Origin: JBMOMT01 sp049324835
GTDB taxonomy: Bacteria; Chloroflexota; Anaerolineae; CAYNKW01
Assembly: GCA_049324835.1 (NCBI GenBank)
Contig: JBMOMT010000011.1
Coordinates: forward strand, 92,743-156,742
DNA length: 64,000 bases
Direction: 5' to 3'
The notes under the pieces: model-generated
The model's input: the letters and a program-made list of their open reading frames with translations, nothing else
Told to the model about the DNA's origin: nothing
Database searches by the model: none
Position numbers and translations under genes: made by a program
Shown: piece by piece, positions 32,651 to 42,300 of the stretch
Layout: every line of letters starts with the position of its first letter
Numbering within the stretch: the stretch's first letter is position 1

Positions 32651-33271
32651 CTACAACCAGGGATTGTTACGTTTTTCGTTGCCCACCGTTGTGGCCGGAC
32701 CGTGACCGGAATAGACGACGGTCTCGTCCGGCAGGCTGAGTATTTTCTGGCGAATGCTGTGCATCAGCGTCGCGTGATCGCCGCCGGGCAGATCGTATCG
32801 ACCGATGCCCATGTAAAAGAGCACATCGCCGTCCAAGAGCACACCCTGGCGCGCTTCATAAAGCACGATATGGCCCGGCGAGTGGCCGGGCGTGTGCCGC
32901 ACCTCAAAGCTGAGCCGGCCCACCGGCAAGGTATCTCCCTCACGCACCAGCAGGCCCGGCTCCGGGCTGGGATCGGCGTCGAAACCGAACCAGTGCGCGC
33001 CGCCGCCAGATCGGAGCATCGGCGCTTCGTCCGGATGGATCACCAGCGTGGCAGCGGTGGCCTCTACCAGCGCGGCGTTGGCCAGCACGTGATCAAAGTG
33101 GGCGTGGGTGTTGACGATGTATTTGACCGTCAGGTTCATCTCGCGCGTGGCAGCCAGGATTCTCTCGGCATGACCGCCGGGATCGACGATCAGGCCCTCG
33201 AGCGTTTCTGGACAACCGACGACGTAACAGTTGGTGCCGATGGGGCCGACGGTCAGGGTTTTGATGAGCAT
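32651..33271 (-). CDS. MBL-fold hydrolase (glyoxalase II-like)
   Basis: A 206-aa metallo-beta-lactamase-fold hydrolase. The metal motif THAHFDHVLAN is preceded by TNCYVVG; other ligands are in HTPGHSPGHIVLY, LLDGDVLF and VYSGHGPATTVG. The size and layout match the YcbL/glyoxalase-II-like group acting on thioesters, but the substrate is unproven. A GGAGGAA site precedes the ATG at 33271. Confidence 0.88.
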   Translation of the reverse strand: MLIKTLTVGPIGTNCYVVGCPETLEGLIVDPGGHAERILAATREMNLTVKYIVNTHAHFDHVLANAALVEATAATLVIHPDEAPMLRSGGGAHWFGFDADPSPEPGLLVREGDTLPVGRLSFEVRHTPGHSPGHIVLYEARQGVLLDGDVLFYMGIGRYDLPGGDHATLMHSIRQKILSLPDETVVYSGHGPATTVGNEKRNNPWL

Positions 33272-33325
33272 GGATTCCTCCGGTGAAAAACAATGGCCGT
33301 ACCTGGGCCACAACTCGCTGTTGCC

Positions 33326-33353
33326 ATTATAGCCGTTCTCCAGCCCATGTCAA
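33326..33353 (-). promoter_or_regulatory. Promoter of the MBL / receiver-CpaE transcript
   Basis: On the minus strand TTGACA (33348-33353), a 16-bp spacer and TATAAT (33326-33331). Confidence 0.75.
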
Positions 33354-33366
33354 CCTCACCTTTGTT

Positions 33367-33395
33367 TTGCACTCCTTTGTCGTTCGTGCTAAAAT
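33367..33395 (+). promoter_or_regulatory. Promoter of uvrA
   Basis: TTGCAC (33367-33372), 17 bp, TAAAAT (33390-33395), 43 bp before the uvrA ATG and divergent from the MBL promoter. No SOS (LexA) box was identified. Confidence 0.65.
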
Positions 33396-33438
33396 ACCCA
33401 GCCGATCCGCCGCCTATCATCCGATAAAAAAGGGAAAC

Positions 33439-36297
33439 ATGCCTCAAGACAAGATCATCGTGCGTGGCGCACGCGAACACAATTTAAAAAACATCAGCGT
33501 CGAGATCCCCCGCGACAAACTGGTGGTCGTCACCGGGCTTTCTGGCTCTGGCAAGAGCAGTCTGGCCTTCGACACGCTCTACGCCGAAGGTCAGCGCCGC
33601 TACGTCGAGTCGCTTTCGGCCTACGCGCGGCAGTTTCTGGGCCAGATGGAAAAACCGGACGTGGATCAGATCGAGGGCCTCAGCCCGGCCATCTCGATCG
33701 ATCAGCGTGGGGCCGGTCACAACCCACGCTCCACCGTGGGCACGGTGACAGAGGTCTATGACTATTTGAGGCTGCTCTATGCCCGTATCGGCGTGCCGCA
33801 TTGCCCGCAGTGTGGCCGCGAGATCACCCGCCAGTCGGCGCAGCAGATCGTGGATAATATCCTGGAGCTGCCAGAAGGGACGCGCATCCTGATCATGGCC
33901 CCACTGATCCAGGACCGCAAGGGCCACCACCAGGCGGTGTTCGACGAGGTGCGTAAGAGTGGCCTGGTGCGCGTGCGGGTAGACGGCGTCGTGCGCGAGG
34001 TGGATCAAGAGATCGAGCTGGATCGTTACAAGATGCACACCATCGAGGCTGTCGTCGACCGGCTGGTGGTGCGAGCCGAGGAGCAGGACCACACCCGGCT
34101 GACCGACTCGGTGGAGACGGCGCTGCGCCTGGGTGATGGTGTGGTGGTGGTACAGAATGTCTCGGCAGAGCCGCCGGAGGACATTCTCTTTTCCGAGCAC
34201 CTGGCCTGTCTTTACTGCGGCCTGAGTTTTGCCGAGCTAGAGCCGCGATCGTTCTCGTTCAACAGCCCGCACGGCGCCTGTCCCGTCTGTCAGGGTTTGG
34301 GCACACAAATGGAAATCGACCCCGATCTGGTCATCCCCAACCCAGACCTCTCGCTGGAAGAGGGGGCCATCCGGCCCTGGAACACGGTGGGCAACGACGA
34401 CAGTTACTACTCACAACTGCTCCAGGCGGCGGCGGCCCATCTGGGTATTCCGATGGACATGCCAGTGCGTGATCTGGCCGAAAAACAGGTACAAACCCTG
34501 CTCTTTGGCGCCGGCGACGACCAGGTGCGCATTCGTTACCGCAACCGACAGGGCCGCTGGCGTGAGTATCGCACCTCTTTTGAGGGTGTGGTGCCCAATC
34601 TGCAGCGCCGTTACCAGGAAACCTCGTCCGATTACATGCGGGGCAAGATCGAAGAGTACATGGCCTACCGCCCCTGCCCCACCTGCGAGGGGCGGCGTCT
34701 CAAGCCGGAGAGCCTGGCCGTGACGGTGGGCGACCTGAACATCGCCGAGGTGACCGCCATGCCGGTCTCGAAGGCTCTGAGTTGGGTGGTAGAGCTGCCG
34801 GATAGACTGAACGAGCGGCAACAGACGATCGCCGGGCGGGTGCTCAAAGAGATCACGGCCCGGCTGAACTTTATGGCCGACGTGGGCCTGGACTATCTCA
34901 CCCTCAACCGGCGGACAGGCACCCTCTCTGGCGGTGAGGCGCAGCGCATCCGCCTGGCCACGCAGATCGGCTCGCAGCTCATGGGGGTGCTCTATATCCT
35001 GGATGAGCCCAGCATCGGCCTGCACCAGCGTGACAACGCCCGCCTCATCCGTACGCTGCAGAGCATGCGCGACCTGGGCAATACCCTCGTGGTGGTGGAG
35101 CACGACGACGCCACCATCCGCGCCGCCGATTGGGTCATCGACCTGGGGCCTGGCGCCGGCGAACACGGCGGGCAGGTGATTTTCAGCGGCACGGTGGCAG
35201 AGCTGCTGCATCACCCCGCTTCTATCACCGGCCAGTATCTCTCCGGGCGGCAGCGCATCCCCATCCCCCAGACGCGCCGTGAGGGCAACGGTCAAGAGAT
35301 CGTCATCCTGGGCGCGACGGAGCACAACCTCAAAAACATCGACGTGCGCCTGCCATTGGGCAAATTCATTTGTATCACCGGCGTTTCTGGCTCTGGCAAG
35401 AGCACCCTGCTCATCGAGGTGCTCTACAAGCGGCTGGCTCAGATGTTGCATGGAGCGCGGGAAAAGCCCGGCCAGCATCGAACCATCCTGGGTGTGGAAG
35501 CCATCGACAAAGTGATCAACATCGATCAATCCCCCATCGGGCGCACGCCGCGCAGCAACCCGGCCACGTACACCAACCTCTTTTCGCCGATCCGGGAGCT
35601 GTTTGCCAGTCTGCCGGAATCCAAAATTCGGGGCTACAAGCCGGGGCGCTTTTCGTTCAACGTCAAGGGTGGGCGATGCGAAGCCTGCGAAGGCCAGGGC
35701 ACGCTGCGCATCGAGATGCAATTTCTGCCGGATCTCTACATCCCCTGCGATGTGTGTCACGGGGCGCGTTACAACCGCGAAACACTCCAGGTGCGCTACA
35801 AAGAGCTCAACATCGCTCAGGTGCTGGATCTGACCGTCGATGAGGCAGCGGCTTTTTTCGATGCCATTCCCAAGATCGTGCGTAAACTCAACACGCTCCA
35901 AGAGGTGGGGCTGGGCTACCTCCGGCTGGGCCAGCCGGCGCCCACTCTTTCCGGCGGCGAGGCGCAGCGGGTCAAACTCTCGCGGGAGTTGAGCAAGGTG
36001 GCCACCGGGCGCACGCTCTACGTGCTCGATGAGCCCAGCGTGGGGCTGCACGCCGCCGACGTACACAAGCTGGTAGAAGTGCTCAACCGGCTGGTGGATG
36101 CGGGCAACACGGTGCTCATCATCGAACATCACCCGGACATCATCAAAGTGGCCGATTGGGTGATCGATCTGGGGCCAGAGGGCGGCGACCGGGGGGGATA
36201 CGTCGTTGCGGAGGGCTCACCGGAGCAGGTGGCTTGTGTGGCAACCAGTCACACCGGTTACTTTTTGGCACAGGTTTTGGCGCCACCCTGTCCCTGA
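33439..36297 (+). CDS. uvrA: Excinuclease ABC subunit A
   Basis: A 952-aa UvrA, the damage-recognition ATPase of nucleotide excision repair. It begins MPQDKIIVRGAREHNLKNIS; the two ABC modules have Walker A motifs GLSGSGKSSL and GVSGSGKSTLL, signature motifs TLSGGEAQRIRLA and TLSGGEAQRVKLS, and Walker B LYILDEPSIGL and LYVLDEPSVGL. Zinc modules are seen as CPQCG, CPTCEGRRLK and CEACEGQG with PCDVCHG. Length is normal. An AGGGAAAC site precedes the ATG; the longer in-frame extension lacks family similarity. Confidence 0.98.
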   Translation: MPQDKIIVRGAREHNLKNISVEIPRDKLVVVTGLSGSGKSSLAFDTLYAEGQRRYVESLSAYARQFLGQMEKPDVDQIEGLSPAISIDQRGAGHNPRSTVGTVTEVYDYLRLLYARIGVPHCPQCGREITRQSAQQIVDNILELPEGTRILIMAPLIQDRKGHHQAVFDEVRKSGLVRVRVDGVVREVDQEIELDRYKMHTIEAVVDRLVVRAEEQDHTRLTDSVETALRLGDGVVVVQNVSAEPPEDILFSEHLACLYCGLSFAELEPRSFSFNSPHGACPVCQGLGTQMEIDPDLVIPNPDLSLEEGAIRPWNTVGNDDSYYSQLLQAAAAHLGIPMDMPVRDLAEKQVQTLLFGAGDDQVRIRYRNRQGRWREYRTSFEGVVPNLQRRYQETSSDYMRGKIEEYMAYRPCPTCEGRRLKPESLAVTVGDLNIAEVTAMPVSKALSWVVELPDRLNERQQTIAGRVLKEITARLNFMADVGLDYLTLNRRTGTLSGGEAQRIRLATQIGSQLMGVLYILDEPSIGLHQRDNARLIRTLQSMRDLGNTLVVVEHDDATIRAADWVIDLGPGAGEHGGQVIFSGTVAELLHHPASITGQYLSGRQRIPIPQTRREGNGQEIVILGATEHNLKNIDVRLPLGKFICITGVSGSGKSTLLIEVLYKRLAQMLHGAREKPGQHRTILGVEAIDKVINIDQSPIGRTPRSNPATYTNLFSPIRELFASLPESKIRGYKPGRFSFNVKGGRCEACEGQGTLRIEMQFLPDLYIPCDVCHGARYNRETLQVRYKELNIAQVLDLTVDEAAAFFDAIPKIVRKLNTLQEVGLGYLRLGQPAPTLSGGEAQRVKLSRELSKVATGRTLYVLDEPSVGLHAADVHKLVEVLNRLVDAGNTVLIIEHHPDIIKVADWVIDLGPEGGDRGGYVVAEGSPEQVACVATSHTGYFLAQVLAPPCP

Positions 36298-36306
36298 CGC
36301 CACAGC

Positions 36307-38529
36307 TTATTCTGGCAGCGGATAGGTGAGCAGGCCGGTGGTTTTGTGCTGGCGGGGCAGGCTGATGGTAAAGGTGCTGCCGCGGTCCAGTGCGCTCTCC
36401 AGGTGCACCGCGCCGCCGTGGGCTTCTACCAGGTAGCGCGTCATGGCCAGGCCCAGACCCAACCCCTCGAGTCCACGCTGGAGCGATTGGTTGATCTGCG
36501 AGAAGGCATCCCAGATGTGGGCCTGATCCTCAGGCGCAATGCCGGGGCCAAAATCTTGCACGCTGATCTCTACCCGGTTGGCAGAGACCCGGCTGGAGAG
36601 AATGACCGGCGCGCGGGGCGGGCTGAAGCGAATGGCGTTTTCCAGCAGGTTGACCAGCGCCTCTGAAAGCCGCTCGCCGTCGATCATCAGGCTGGGCAAG
36701 TCTTTGGGACGCAGGTCTTCCAGCGCAATCTCTTTGCTCTGGGCTTTAAAGCGGGCAAGCTGAAGCGCGTCGTCGAGTACGGCGTCCAATGGCGTCAGGC
36801 AAAAGCTCAGGTCTTCCCGTTTGGCTGCGAAACCGGCAAAAGCGATCAGGCGGCCGATCATACGTTGCAGGCTTTGCGCCTGTAGCCGCAGCGTCTCGAC
36901 CATCTCGGCCTGGGCCGGTAAAAGCTCGTCGCCACGCGGATCGGTGAGCGTTTCGATGGTCTGAATCATGATCGAAATGGGCGTGGTCAGCTCGTGGCCG
37001 ATGGCGTTGAGAAAGGTGGAACGCAAGCGGTCGAGCGATTGCCGTTGTTTGCGCTCCTCGGCGTGGAGCGCTTCCAGGTCTTTGGCATAAGAGGTGACTT
37101 CCACAGTCCGCCGGGTGGCCTCATCGTAGAGGCGGGCGTTTTCGATGGCCAGAGCCGCCGATTGGGCCAGCTTTTCCAGCAGGCGGCGGTCTGCTTCGCC
37201 AAAGGGGCCTTCTTCTTTGTTCAACACCTCGATGACGCCGATCATCTCCTGGCGCATGATCATGGGCGCACAGACCAACGATCGGGTGACAAAGCCGCTG
37301 GTCTCATCGACCGATTCGTCGAACAGATCGGATTGACGCGCATCGGGGATGAGCACCGACCGGCGCGTTTGAGCCACGTGGCCTACCACACCATGGCCCA
37401 ATGGCAATCGCAGGCCACGGATCTTGTCCGCTTCGGGGCCAACCACAGCCTGGAAAACCAGTTCGTTGGTCTGTTTGTCTATCAGCAAGATCGAAGCCAC
37501 CTGGGTATTCATGCGCGCCGTGATCTCGGCCAGAATGTGGTTCAGTCGCTCGTCCAGGTTCAGCGTGGAGAGGATGGTGCGGCTGGCTTCTTCCAGCATT
37601 TGTAGTTCGAGCAATTGTTGGCCCGTTTCGGTGTACAGGCGGGCGTTTTCAATGGCGATGGCAGCATAATCGGCCAGTGAACAAAGCAGCATCTCGTCCA
37701 TCTCACCAAAGGCTCGCTGGCCGACGCGGTTATCCACTGCCAGCACACCCAGGCACCTGCCTCTGGAGACGAGAGGCACGTACAGCAGGCTGTGCACCAA
37801 AAAGCCGGTGCTCACTTTGAGTGAACCCATGCCAGGTGAGTGGGTCAGGCGGAGGGCATGGCCTGTGCGTTGTACTTGTGTCACCAGCGAATCGCCGATC
37901 TTGAGCCGCAGCGTTTCACCTTCGCTCTGGCCCAGATTTTTGGTGGCTCGCAGGTAGAGCTGATCGGTCTGGCTGTCCTGCAGAGCCAGAAACCCCTCGT
38001 CGGCCTGCGTGAGGTACACCCCGGCCTCGACAATGCGGCGCAGCACCTCATCTAACTCTAGCGTAGACGTGATGCTCTGGCCCACCTTGGAGAGCACGGT
38101 GAGACGGGTGGCTTGCTGTTGCAATTGTGCGGTCAGACGGTTTTTTTCGCGGCGCAGGCGGCTTTCGGAGGCGGCGCGGTCGATGGCGGCTGCCAGGTCG
38201 TCCGGATCGACCGGCTTGATGAGATAGTCTTGCACGCCCAGGCGAAAGGCATCCACGGCTACCTGTTCCGAGCCGTAGGCGGTAAAGAGGATGGTGGGCA
38301 CACTGCGGCCTTCTTCGGCCAGTTGATGCAGCACATCCAGGCCGGAAATGTCGGGCAGACGGAGATCGAGCAGCATAAGATCTGGCTGGTGGGCTCTGAC
38401 CTTTTTCAGGGCGGCGCGACCATCGCGGGCCGTGAGGGTATCGTAGCCCAGACGTGGCAGCAGGTGTTCGGTCAGGAAATCGGCAATCTGTGCGTTGTCG
38501 TCCACCACGAGGATCGTTTCTCTGGCCAT
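36307..38529 (-). CDS. Receiver-GAF-GAF-histidine kinase
   Basis: A 740-aa signalling protein. Domains in order: receiver (1-120; DD at 10-11, phospho-acceptor in LLLDLRLPD, Lys in YLIKPVD), GAF 1 (about 160-305; DEVLRRIVEAGVYLTQADEG), GAF 2 (about 325-475; VGPEADKIRGLRLPLGHGVVG), HisKA (about 510-575; His in NAIGHELTTPIS) and HATPase (about 615-730; NLLENAIRFSPPR, QDFGPGI, GLGLGLAMTRY). No membrane helices are present, so sensing is cytosolic. An N-terminal receiver makes it an intermediate in a phosphorelay. No cognate response regulator is adjacent. Confidence 0.92.
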   Translation of the reverse strand: MARETILVVDDNAQIADFLTEHLLPRLGYDTLTARDGRAALKKVRAHQPDLMLLDLRLPDISGLDVLHQLAEEGRSVPTILFTAYGSEQVAVDAFRLGVQDYLIKPVDPDDLAAAIDRAASESRLRREKNRLTAQLQQQATRLTVLSKVGQSITSTLELDEVLRRIVEAGVYLTQADEGFLALQDSQTDQLYLRATKNLGQSEGETLRLKIGDSLVTQVQRTGHALRLTHSPGMGSLKVSTGFLVHSLLYVPLVSRGRCLGVLAVDNRVGQRAFGEMDEMLLCSLADYAAIAIENARLYTETGQQLLELQMLEEASRTILSTLNLDERLNHILAEITARMNTQVASILLIDKQTNELVFQAVVGPEADKIRGLRLPLGHGVVGHVAQTRRSVLIPDARQSDLFDESVDETSGFVTRSLVCAPMIMRQEMIGVIEVLNKEEGPFGEADRRLLEKLAQSAALAIENARLYDEATRRTVEVTSYAKDLEALHAEERKQRQSLDRLRSTFLNAIGHELTTPISIMIQTIETLTDPRGDELLPAQAEMVETLRLQAQSLQRMIGRLIAFAGFAAKREDLSFCLTPLDAVLDDALQLARFKAQSKEIALEDLRPKDLPSLMIDGERLSEALVNLLENAIRFSPPRAPVILSSRVSANRVEISVQDFGPGIAPEDQAHIWDAFSQINQSLQRGLEGLGLGLAMTRYLVEAHGGAVHLESALDRGSTFTISLPRQHKTTGLLTYPLPE

Positions 38530-38597
38530 GCGTCCTCTGTCTCAGCGACTGGGGAGAAGTCGGGTTCTGTTGTGGGCCCTGCCGTGGCGTACAGGCT

Positions 38598-38626
38598 ATT
38601 GTACCCCGGCGCGCTCAAAAGGTCAA
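38598..38626 (-). promoter_or_regulatory. Promoter of the histidine kinase gene
   Basis: On the minus strand TTGACC (38621-38626), 17 bp, TACAAT (38598-38603). Its -35 box overlaps the 3' end of the upstream CoA-transferase fusion gene. Confidence 0.65.
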
Positions 38627-40728
38627 ACACCCCTTCGACGGGCATTGGAGGCCAGATACGGTCCCAAAAAGCCCGCCAGGGCATCGGCCCCGGAAGTAGC
38701 GCCGACGGCCAGCAGCGCGTCGGCGGCCTGCCGGATGGCCGGCTCATCACCCTGGGCCAGGGCAAAAGCCAGACGATGCCAGCGCACACCCATCTGACCC
38801 ACCTGCGCCGCTCGCAGATGGGCCGCGCTCAAGGCATGGGTGCGCTCCTCGGCGGCCCCGGCGATGGCGGCGCAGGCGTCGTCCACCGAGAGGCGCTCGA
38901 CCTTGAGGAAGCGGGGCCAGGCGCGCAGGCCGGCCATCAGGCCCAGCAGCAGATCGTCACCGGCAGGGGTGGCCCCAGGTCCCAGCCCGGCCAACGATTT
39001 GGCATAAACCGGCACGCTCAGCGTATCGCCCAGGTGCAACGCCAGCAACAGTTGCTCTACTGCGTTACGCGCCGTCTCCTGAAAGGCCATGTGCACCCCC
39101 AACAGCGGCCGCACCGACGCCACCCAGATGGTGAGCAGGCTCTTGGGCGTGGCGTGCTGCTCCACGTGTTGCCACAGCATTTGCATGGCCGCCGCCGAGA
39201 TGGGCTGCCAGTGAATGGTGGGCTTCCAGCTCTGTGCCGCCTCCAGGTGGATGGTCAACCGCCCGGCGACGACGATCGTGGCGCCATCTGCCTGCGCTTC
39301 CAGGCCATCTTTCAGGCAGGCAAAGGGGGTATCCCCTTTTACGACGATGTTCAACGGCCCATCGCCCACCTCTGGCGTGACCAGGCTCACCACACGGCCG
39401 GCGGCATCCACCAGGTTACACACCGTGTCTGAAACGCTCCACACGCGACCCCGAAAAGGGCTCTGATGCAGGGAGGCCAGCAGCTCCTGACCGATGGAGC
39501 AGGCCGGGGCGCTACTGTGGACGACCATCGGCTCGACGGGTGGCTCTGGTTCGGGCTGATGACCAAAACCCAACTCCTCCAGAATTTCCTGGTTGTGCTG
39601 GCCCAGCAGGGGCGGCGGCAGGCGATAGGTCACCGGCGTCTCGGAGAGATGCACCGGGTTGGCGATGGAGCGCACCAGACCGGCCGCCGGGTGCGCCAGC
39701 TCGACGATGACACCACGGGCCAACAGATGCGGGTCGCTCAGGGTCTCGTCGATAAAGTTGATGGCGCCGCAAGGGATATCGGCCTGGCGGAAAAGGGCCA
39801 GCCAATGCCCGGCGTCCTGGGTGAGCAGGATCTCGTCCAGCAGGCGGAGCAACTCTTCACGGTGGCGCAGCCGATCCGGGTTGGTGGCAAAACGGGGGTC
39901 GATCATCAGGCTGTCCTGCACGCCCAGTGCATGGCAGAATCGCTGCCACAGCCGTTCTGTGCCCACGCCAACGATGAGGTGTTTATCGCGCGCTTTGAAG
40001 GGCTGGTAGGGCACGATGGTGGGATGGGCGTTGCCCAGGCGGGGCGGGCGCTCGCCGGTGGCGAAATAGTTGCCGCCGACGTTGGTCAGCCAGGCCACCT
40101 GCGATTCGAGCAGGCTGCTGTCGATGAATTGGCCTTTGCCGCTGCGTTCGCGGGCCAGCAGCGCTGCCAGGATGGCCAGGGCGCTATAGATGCCGGTGGT
40201 CACATCGGCGATGGGGATGGGATAACGCATGGGCTGACCGTCGATTTCGCCGGTGATGCTCATCAGACCCGCCTCACCCTGGATAACCACGTCGTAGCCA
40301 GGCCGCCCGGCGTAGGGGCCATCCATGCCATAACCGGTGATGGAGCAATAGATGAGGCGTGGATTCAACCGGCGCAGTGTGGGGTAATCGATGCCCAGCT
40401 TGATGAGCGATTCGAGGCGGGGCTGGTTGACGACAAACACGTCGGCGGTGGCGACCAGCCGTTGCATGATCGTTTGATCCCGCGGCTCCTTTAAATCGAG
40501 GGTGAGGCCCCGTTTGTTGCGGTTGACGGACAAAAAGTAGGCGCTTTCGCCGTTGATAAAAGGCGGGCCCCAGGCGCGCGATTGTTCACCCGCGCCAGGT
40601 TGTTCGACCTTGATCACATCGGCGCCCAGATCGCCCAGCAACATGGTGCAATACGGCCCGGCCAGGGCCTGGGTGAGATCGATGACGCGCAGGCCGCTCA
40701 GCACGCCCTCGTTGTCCTTCTGGCCCAT
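38623..40728 (-). CDS. CaiB/BaiF CoA-transferase fused to DUF2877
   Basis: A 701-aa two-part protein. Residues 1-405 form a class III CoA-transferase: LSGLRVIDLTQALAGPYCTM, LGADVIKVEQPG, and GYGMDGPYAGRPGYDVVIQG, with the catalytic Asp expected at GYD. Residues about 430-695 match DUF2877 (AllH-like), with the motif GLGPGATPAGDDLLLGLMAG. AllH belongs to the allantoin/oxamate carbamoyltransferase group. A Pro/Glu linker (PEPEPPVEP) joins the halves, and the frame is uninterrupted. The ATG at 40728 has an AAAGGAG site. It follows the GH4 gene by 22 bp. Confidence 0.85.
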   Translation of the reverse strand: MGQKDNEGVLSGLRVIDLTQALAGPYCTMLLGDLGADVIKVEQPGAGEQSRAWGPPFINGESAYFLSVNRNKRGLTLDLKEPRDQTIMQRLVATADVFVVNQPRLESLIKLGIDYPTLRRLNPRLIYCSITGYGMDGPYAGRPGYDVVIQGEAGLMSITGEIDGQPMRYPIPIADVTTGIYSALAILAALLARERSGKGQFIDSSLLESQVAWLTNVGGNYFATGERPPRLGNAHPTIVPYQPFKARDKHLIVGVGTERLWQRFCHALGVQDSLMIDPRFATNPDRLRHREELLRLLDEILLTQDAGHWLALFRQADIPCGAINFIDETLSDPHLLARGVIVELAHPAAGLVRSIANPVHLSETPVTYRLPPPLLGQHNQEILEELGFGHQPEPEPPVEPMVVHSSAPACSIGQELLASLHQSPFRGRVWSVSDTVCNLVDAAGRVVSLVTPEVGDGPLNIVVKGDTPFACLKDGLEAQADGATIVVAGRLTIHLEAAQSWKPTIHWQPISAAAMQMLWQHVEQHATPKSLLTIWVASVRPLLGVHMAFQETARNAVEQLLLALHLGDTLSVPVYAKSLAGLGPGATPAGDDLLLGLMAGLRAWPRFLKVERLSVDDACAAIAGAAEERTHALSAAHLRAAQVGQMGVRWHRLAFALAQGDEPAIRQAADALLAVGATSGADALAGFLGPYLASNARRRGV

Positions 40729-40750
40729 GGATACGCTCCTTTTCTCAGCC

Positions 40751-42145
40751 TTAACTCGATGTCTGAAATTGCGGCAGCCACTCGGCATAAACTGCCAGGT
40801 AGTCGTTCAGGATGGCCTCGGCGCGGCCAAAATCTCCGATCATCGGATCCAGCAGCAGCGCTTGCAGGGCCAGCTCGCGGCTGCCGGTGGCGCTGGCGTC
40901 GGCCACCAGGCCGGCCAGTGTGGCTTCGCGGCGGCACAGCTCGGCCACCGGCTCTGGCAGCGGATCCAATCCCAGACCGTGAAGGCCGCTGGCATCGGCT
41001 ATGGCCGGCACCTCGACGATGGCGCCATCGGGCAGGTTGGGAATGTAGCCCTGGTTGGGAATGTTGACCGTGGGCAGATAGGCGTGCGCGTTGCCCACCA
41101 CCGCCTCGATGAGTTCGACGGCGCCTTCGCTGCGCACGTGGCGTAAGGCGTCGATGGGCTGCTCGGCGGCGGCCATGGCGGCAACACGCTCGACGCGCTC
41201 CAGTCGCCGCCGCTCGCTGGCCTGCCAATCGTACAGTTGCAGGTGATAGGTCTCCCAGGGACGGGTCTGCGGGTCGTGCAGCCAGGGCAGGTATTCGCAC
41301 AGGTGGCTATCGCCGGGGCCGGGACAGAGTCCAAAGACCTGAAACAGTTTGCGGGTCAGCGGCTCAAAGTCGGGCCGGAAATGGCGGTAGCGCTGCCGGA
41401 ACTCTGGGTAGAGGTCCTGACCGGTAGCGCGGTCGCGGATGCTCAACATCCAGATAAAGTGGTTCAACCCGGCGGTCTGAACATCCACTTGTTCGTAGGC
41501 CAGATCGACCCATTTGTGTTTATCGACAGTGGCCGCCGGATCGGGGTGCGTGGAGATATTGGGCGGCACGTGGATGCCCCAGCGTTCGGCCAGCACGACA
41601 AATGCGATCAGGTGGGCCATGTGGATCTGGTGGCACAGCCCCACCGTACGCACGCGGCTGTAGCGCGTGGCGGCCAGGCACAGGCGGGGCAGAGGGTTGG
41701 TGAAATTGATCAGCCAGGCATCGGGGCAGAGGCGTTCCATGTCTCGGGCCACACTCAGCACCACCGGGGTATTACGCGCCGCATGGGCAAAACCACCAGG
41801 GCCGCCGTTTTCGCCGTAGGGCTGGCGCAGACCGTGCCTGATGGGGATCTCCCAGTCTTGCCGCCATAGTTTTTCGCGAGGGCCAGGCTCAATGGAAAGA
41901 ATGACAAAATCGGCCCCAGGTAGCAGATCGGCCCGTTGGGTGGAATGTTCGATGGTCATGTGGGCGTCCCATTCGTGGTTCATGCGGCGCGCCAGAGCGG
42001 CCATCGTGTCCAATCCGGGCCGGTTCAGGTCGACCAGACCCAGGCTGCTGCCGCGCAGGGCCTGGCTGCGCAGCAGAGTGGCCAGCGTGCTCAGGCCAAA
42101 AATGGCGCTGCCGGCGCCGATGACGACGATCTTGGCAGGTGACAT
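40751..42145 (-). CDS. Glycoside hydrolase family 4 (alpha-galactosidase/glucosidase-like)
   Basis: A 464-aa NAD- and metal-dependent GH4 enzyme. The Rossmann motif is IVVIGAGSAIFG; NFTNPLPRLCLA and VGLCHQIH carry the metal ligands, including the Cys of the family's GxCH motif; AGLNHFIWML follows. C-terminally SEGAVELIEAVVGN and PNQGYIPNLPDGAIVEVPA are typical. GH4 uses an oxidation-elimination mechanism via NAD+. The sugar specificity is unknown. The ATG at 42145 has an AAAGGAG site. Confidence 0.9.
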   Translation of the reverse strand: MSPAKIVVIGAGSAIFGLSTLATLLRSQALRGSSLGLVDLNRPGLDTMAALARRMNHEWDAHMTIEHSTQRADLLPGADFVILSIEPGPREKLWRQDWEIPIRHGLRQPYGENGGPGGFAHAARNTPVVLSVARDMERLCPDAWLINFTNPLPRLCLAATRYSRVRTVGLCHQIHMAHLIAFVVLAERWGIHVPPNISTHPDPAATVDKHKWVDLAYEQVDVQTAGLNHFIWMLSIRDRATGQDLYPEFRQRYRHFRPDFEPLTRKLFQVFGLCPGPGDSHLCEYLPWLHDPQTRPWETYHLQLYDWQASERRRLERVERVAAMAAAEQPIDALRHVRSEGAVELIEAVVGNAHAYLPTVNIPNQGYIPNLPDGAIVEVPAIADASGLHGLGLDPLPEPVAELCRREATLAGLVADASATGSRELALQALLLDPMIGDFGRAEAILNDYLAVYAEWLPQFQTSS

Positions 42146-42182
42146 GGCAGCCTGCTCCTTTCGACAAGTGTGATGGTGGCCA

Positions 42183-42211
42183 ATTATACCACAGAGGCGG
42201 CTCTTTCCCAA
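42183..42211 (-). promoter_or_regulatory. Promoter of the GH4 / CoA-transferase fusion operon
   Basis: On the minus strand TTGGGA (42206-42211), 17 bp, TATAAT (42183-42188). Confidence 0.65.
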
Positions 42212-42224
42212 AGTGAGGCGCAAC

Positions 42225-42253
42225 TTTACAAACGTGTCCGAATCTGGTAAGAT
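42225..42253 (+). promoter_or_regulatory. Promoter of the deacetylase gene
   Basis: TTTACA (42225-42230), 17 bp, TAAGAT (42248-42253), divergent from the GH4 promoter and 48 bp before the ATG. Confidence 0.65.
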
Positions 42254-42300
42254 ACGGCCAGTCATCGAATTACAATTCCGGCCAGGAAAGAGAGGGTATC

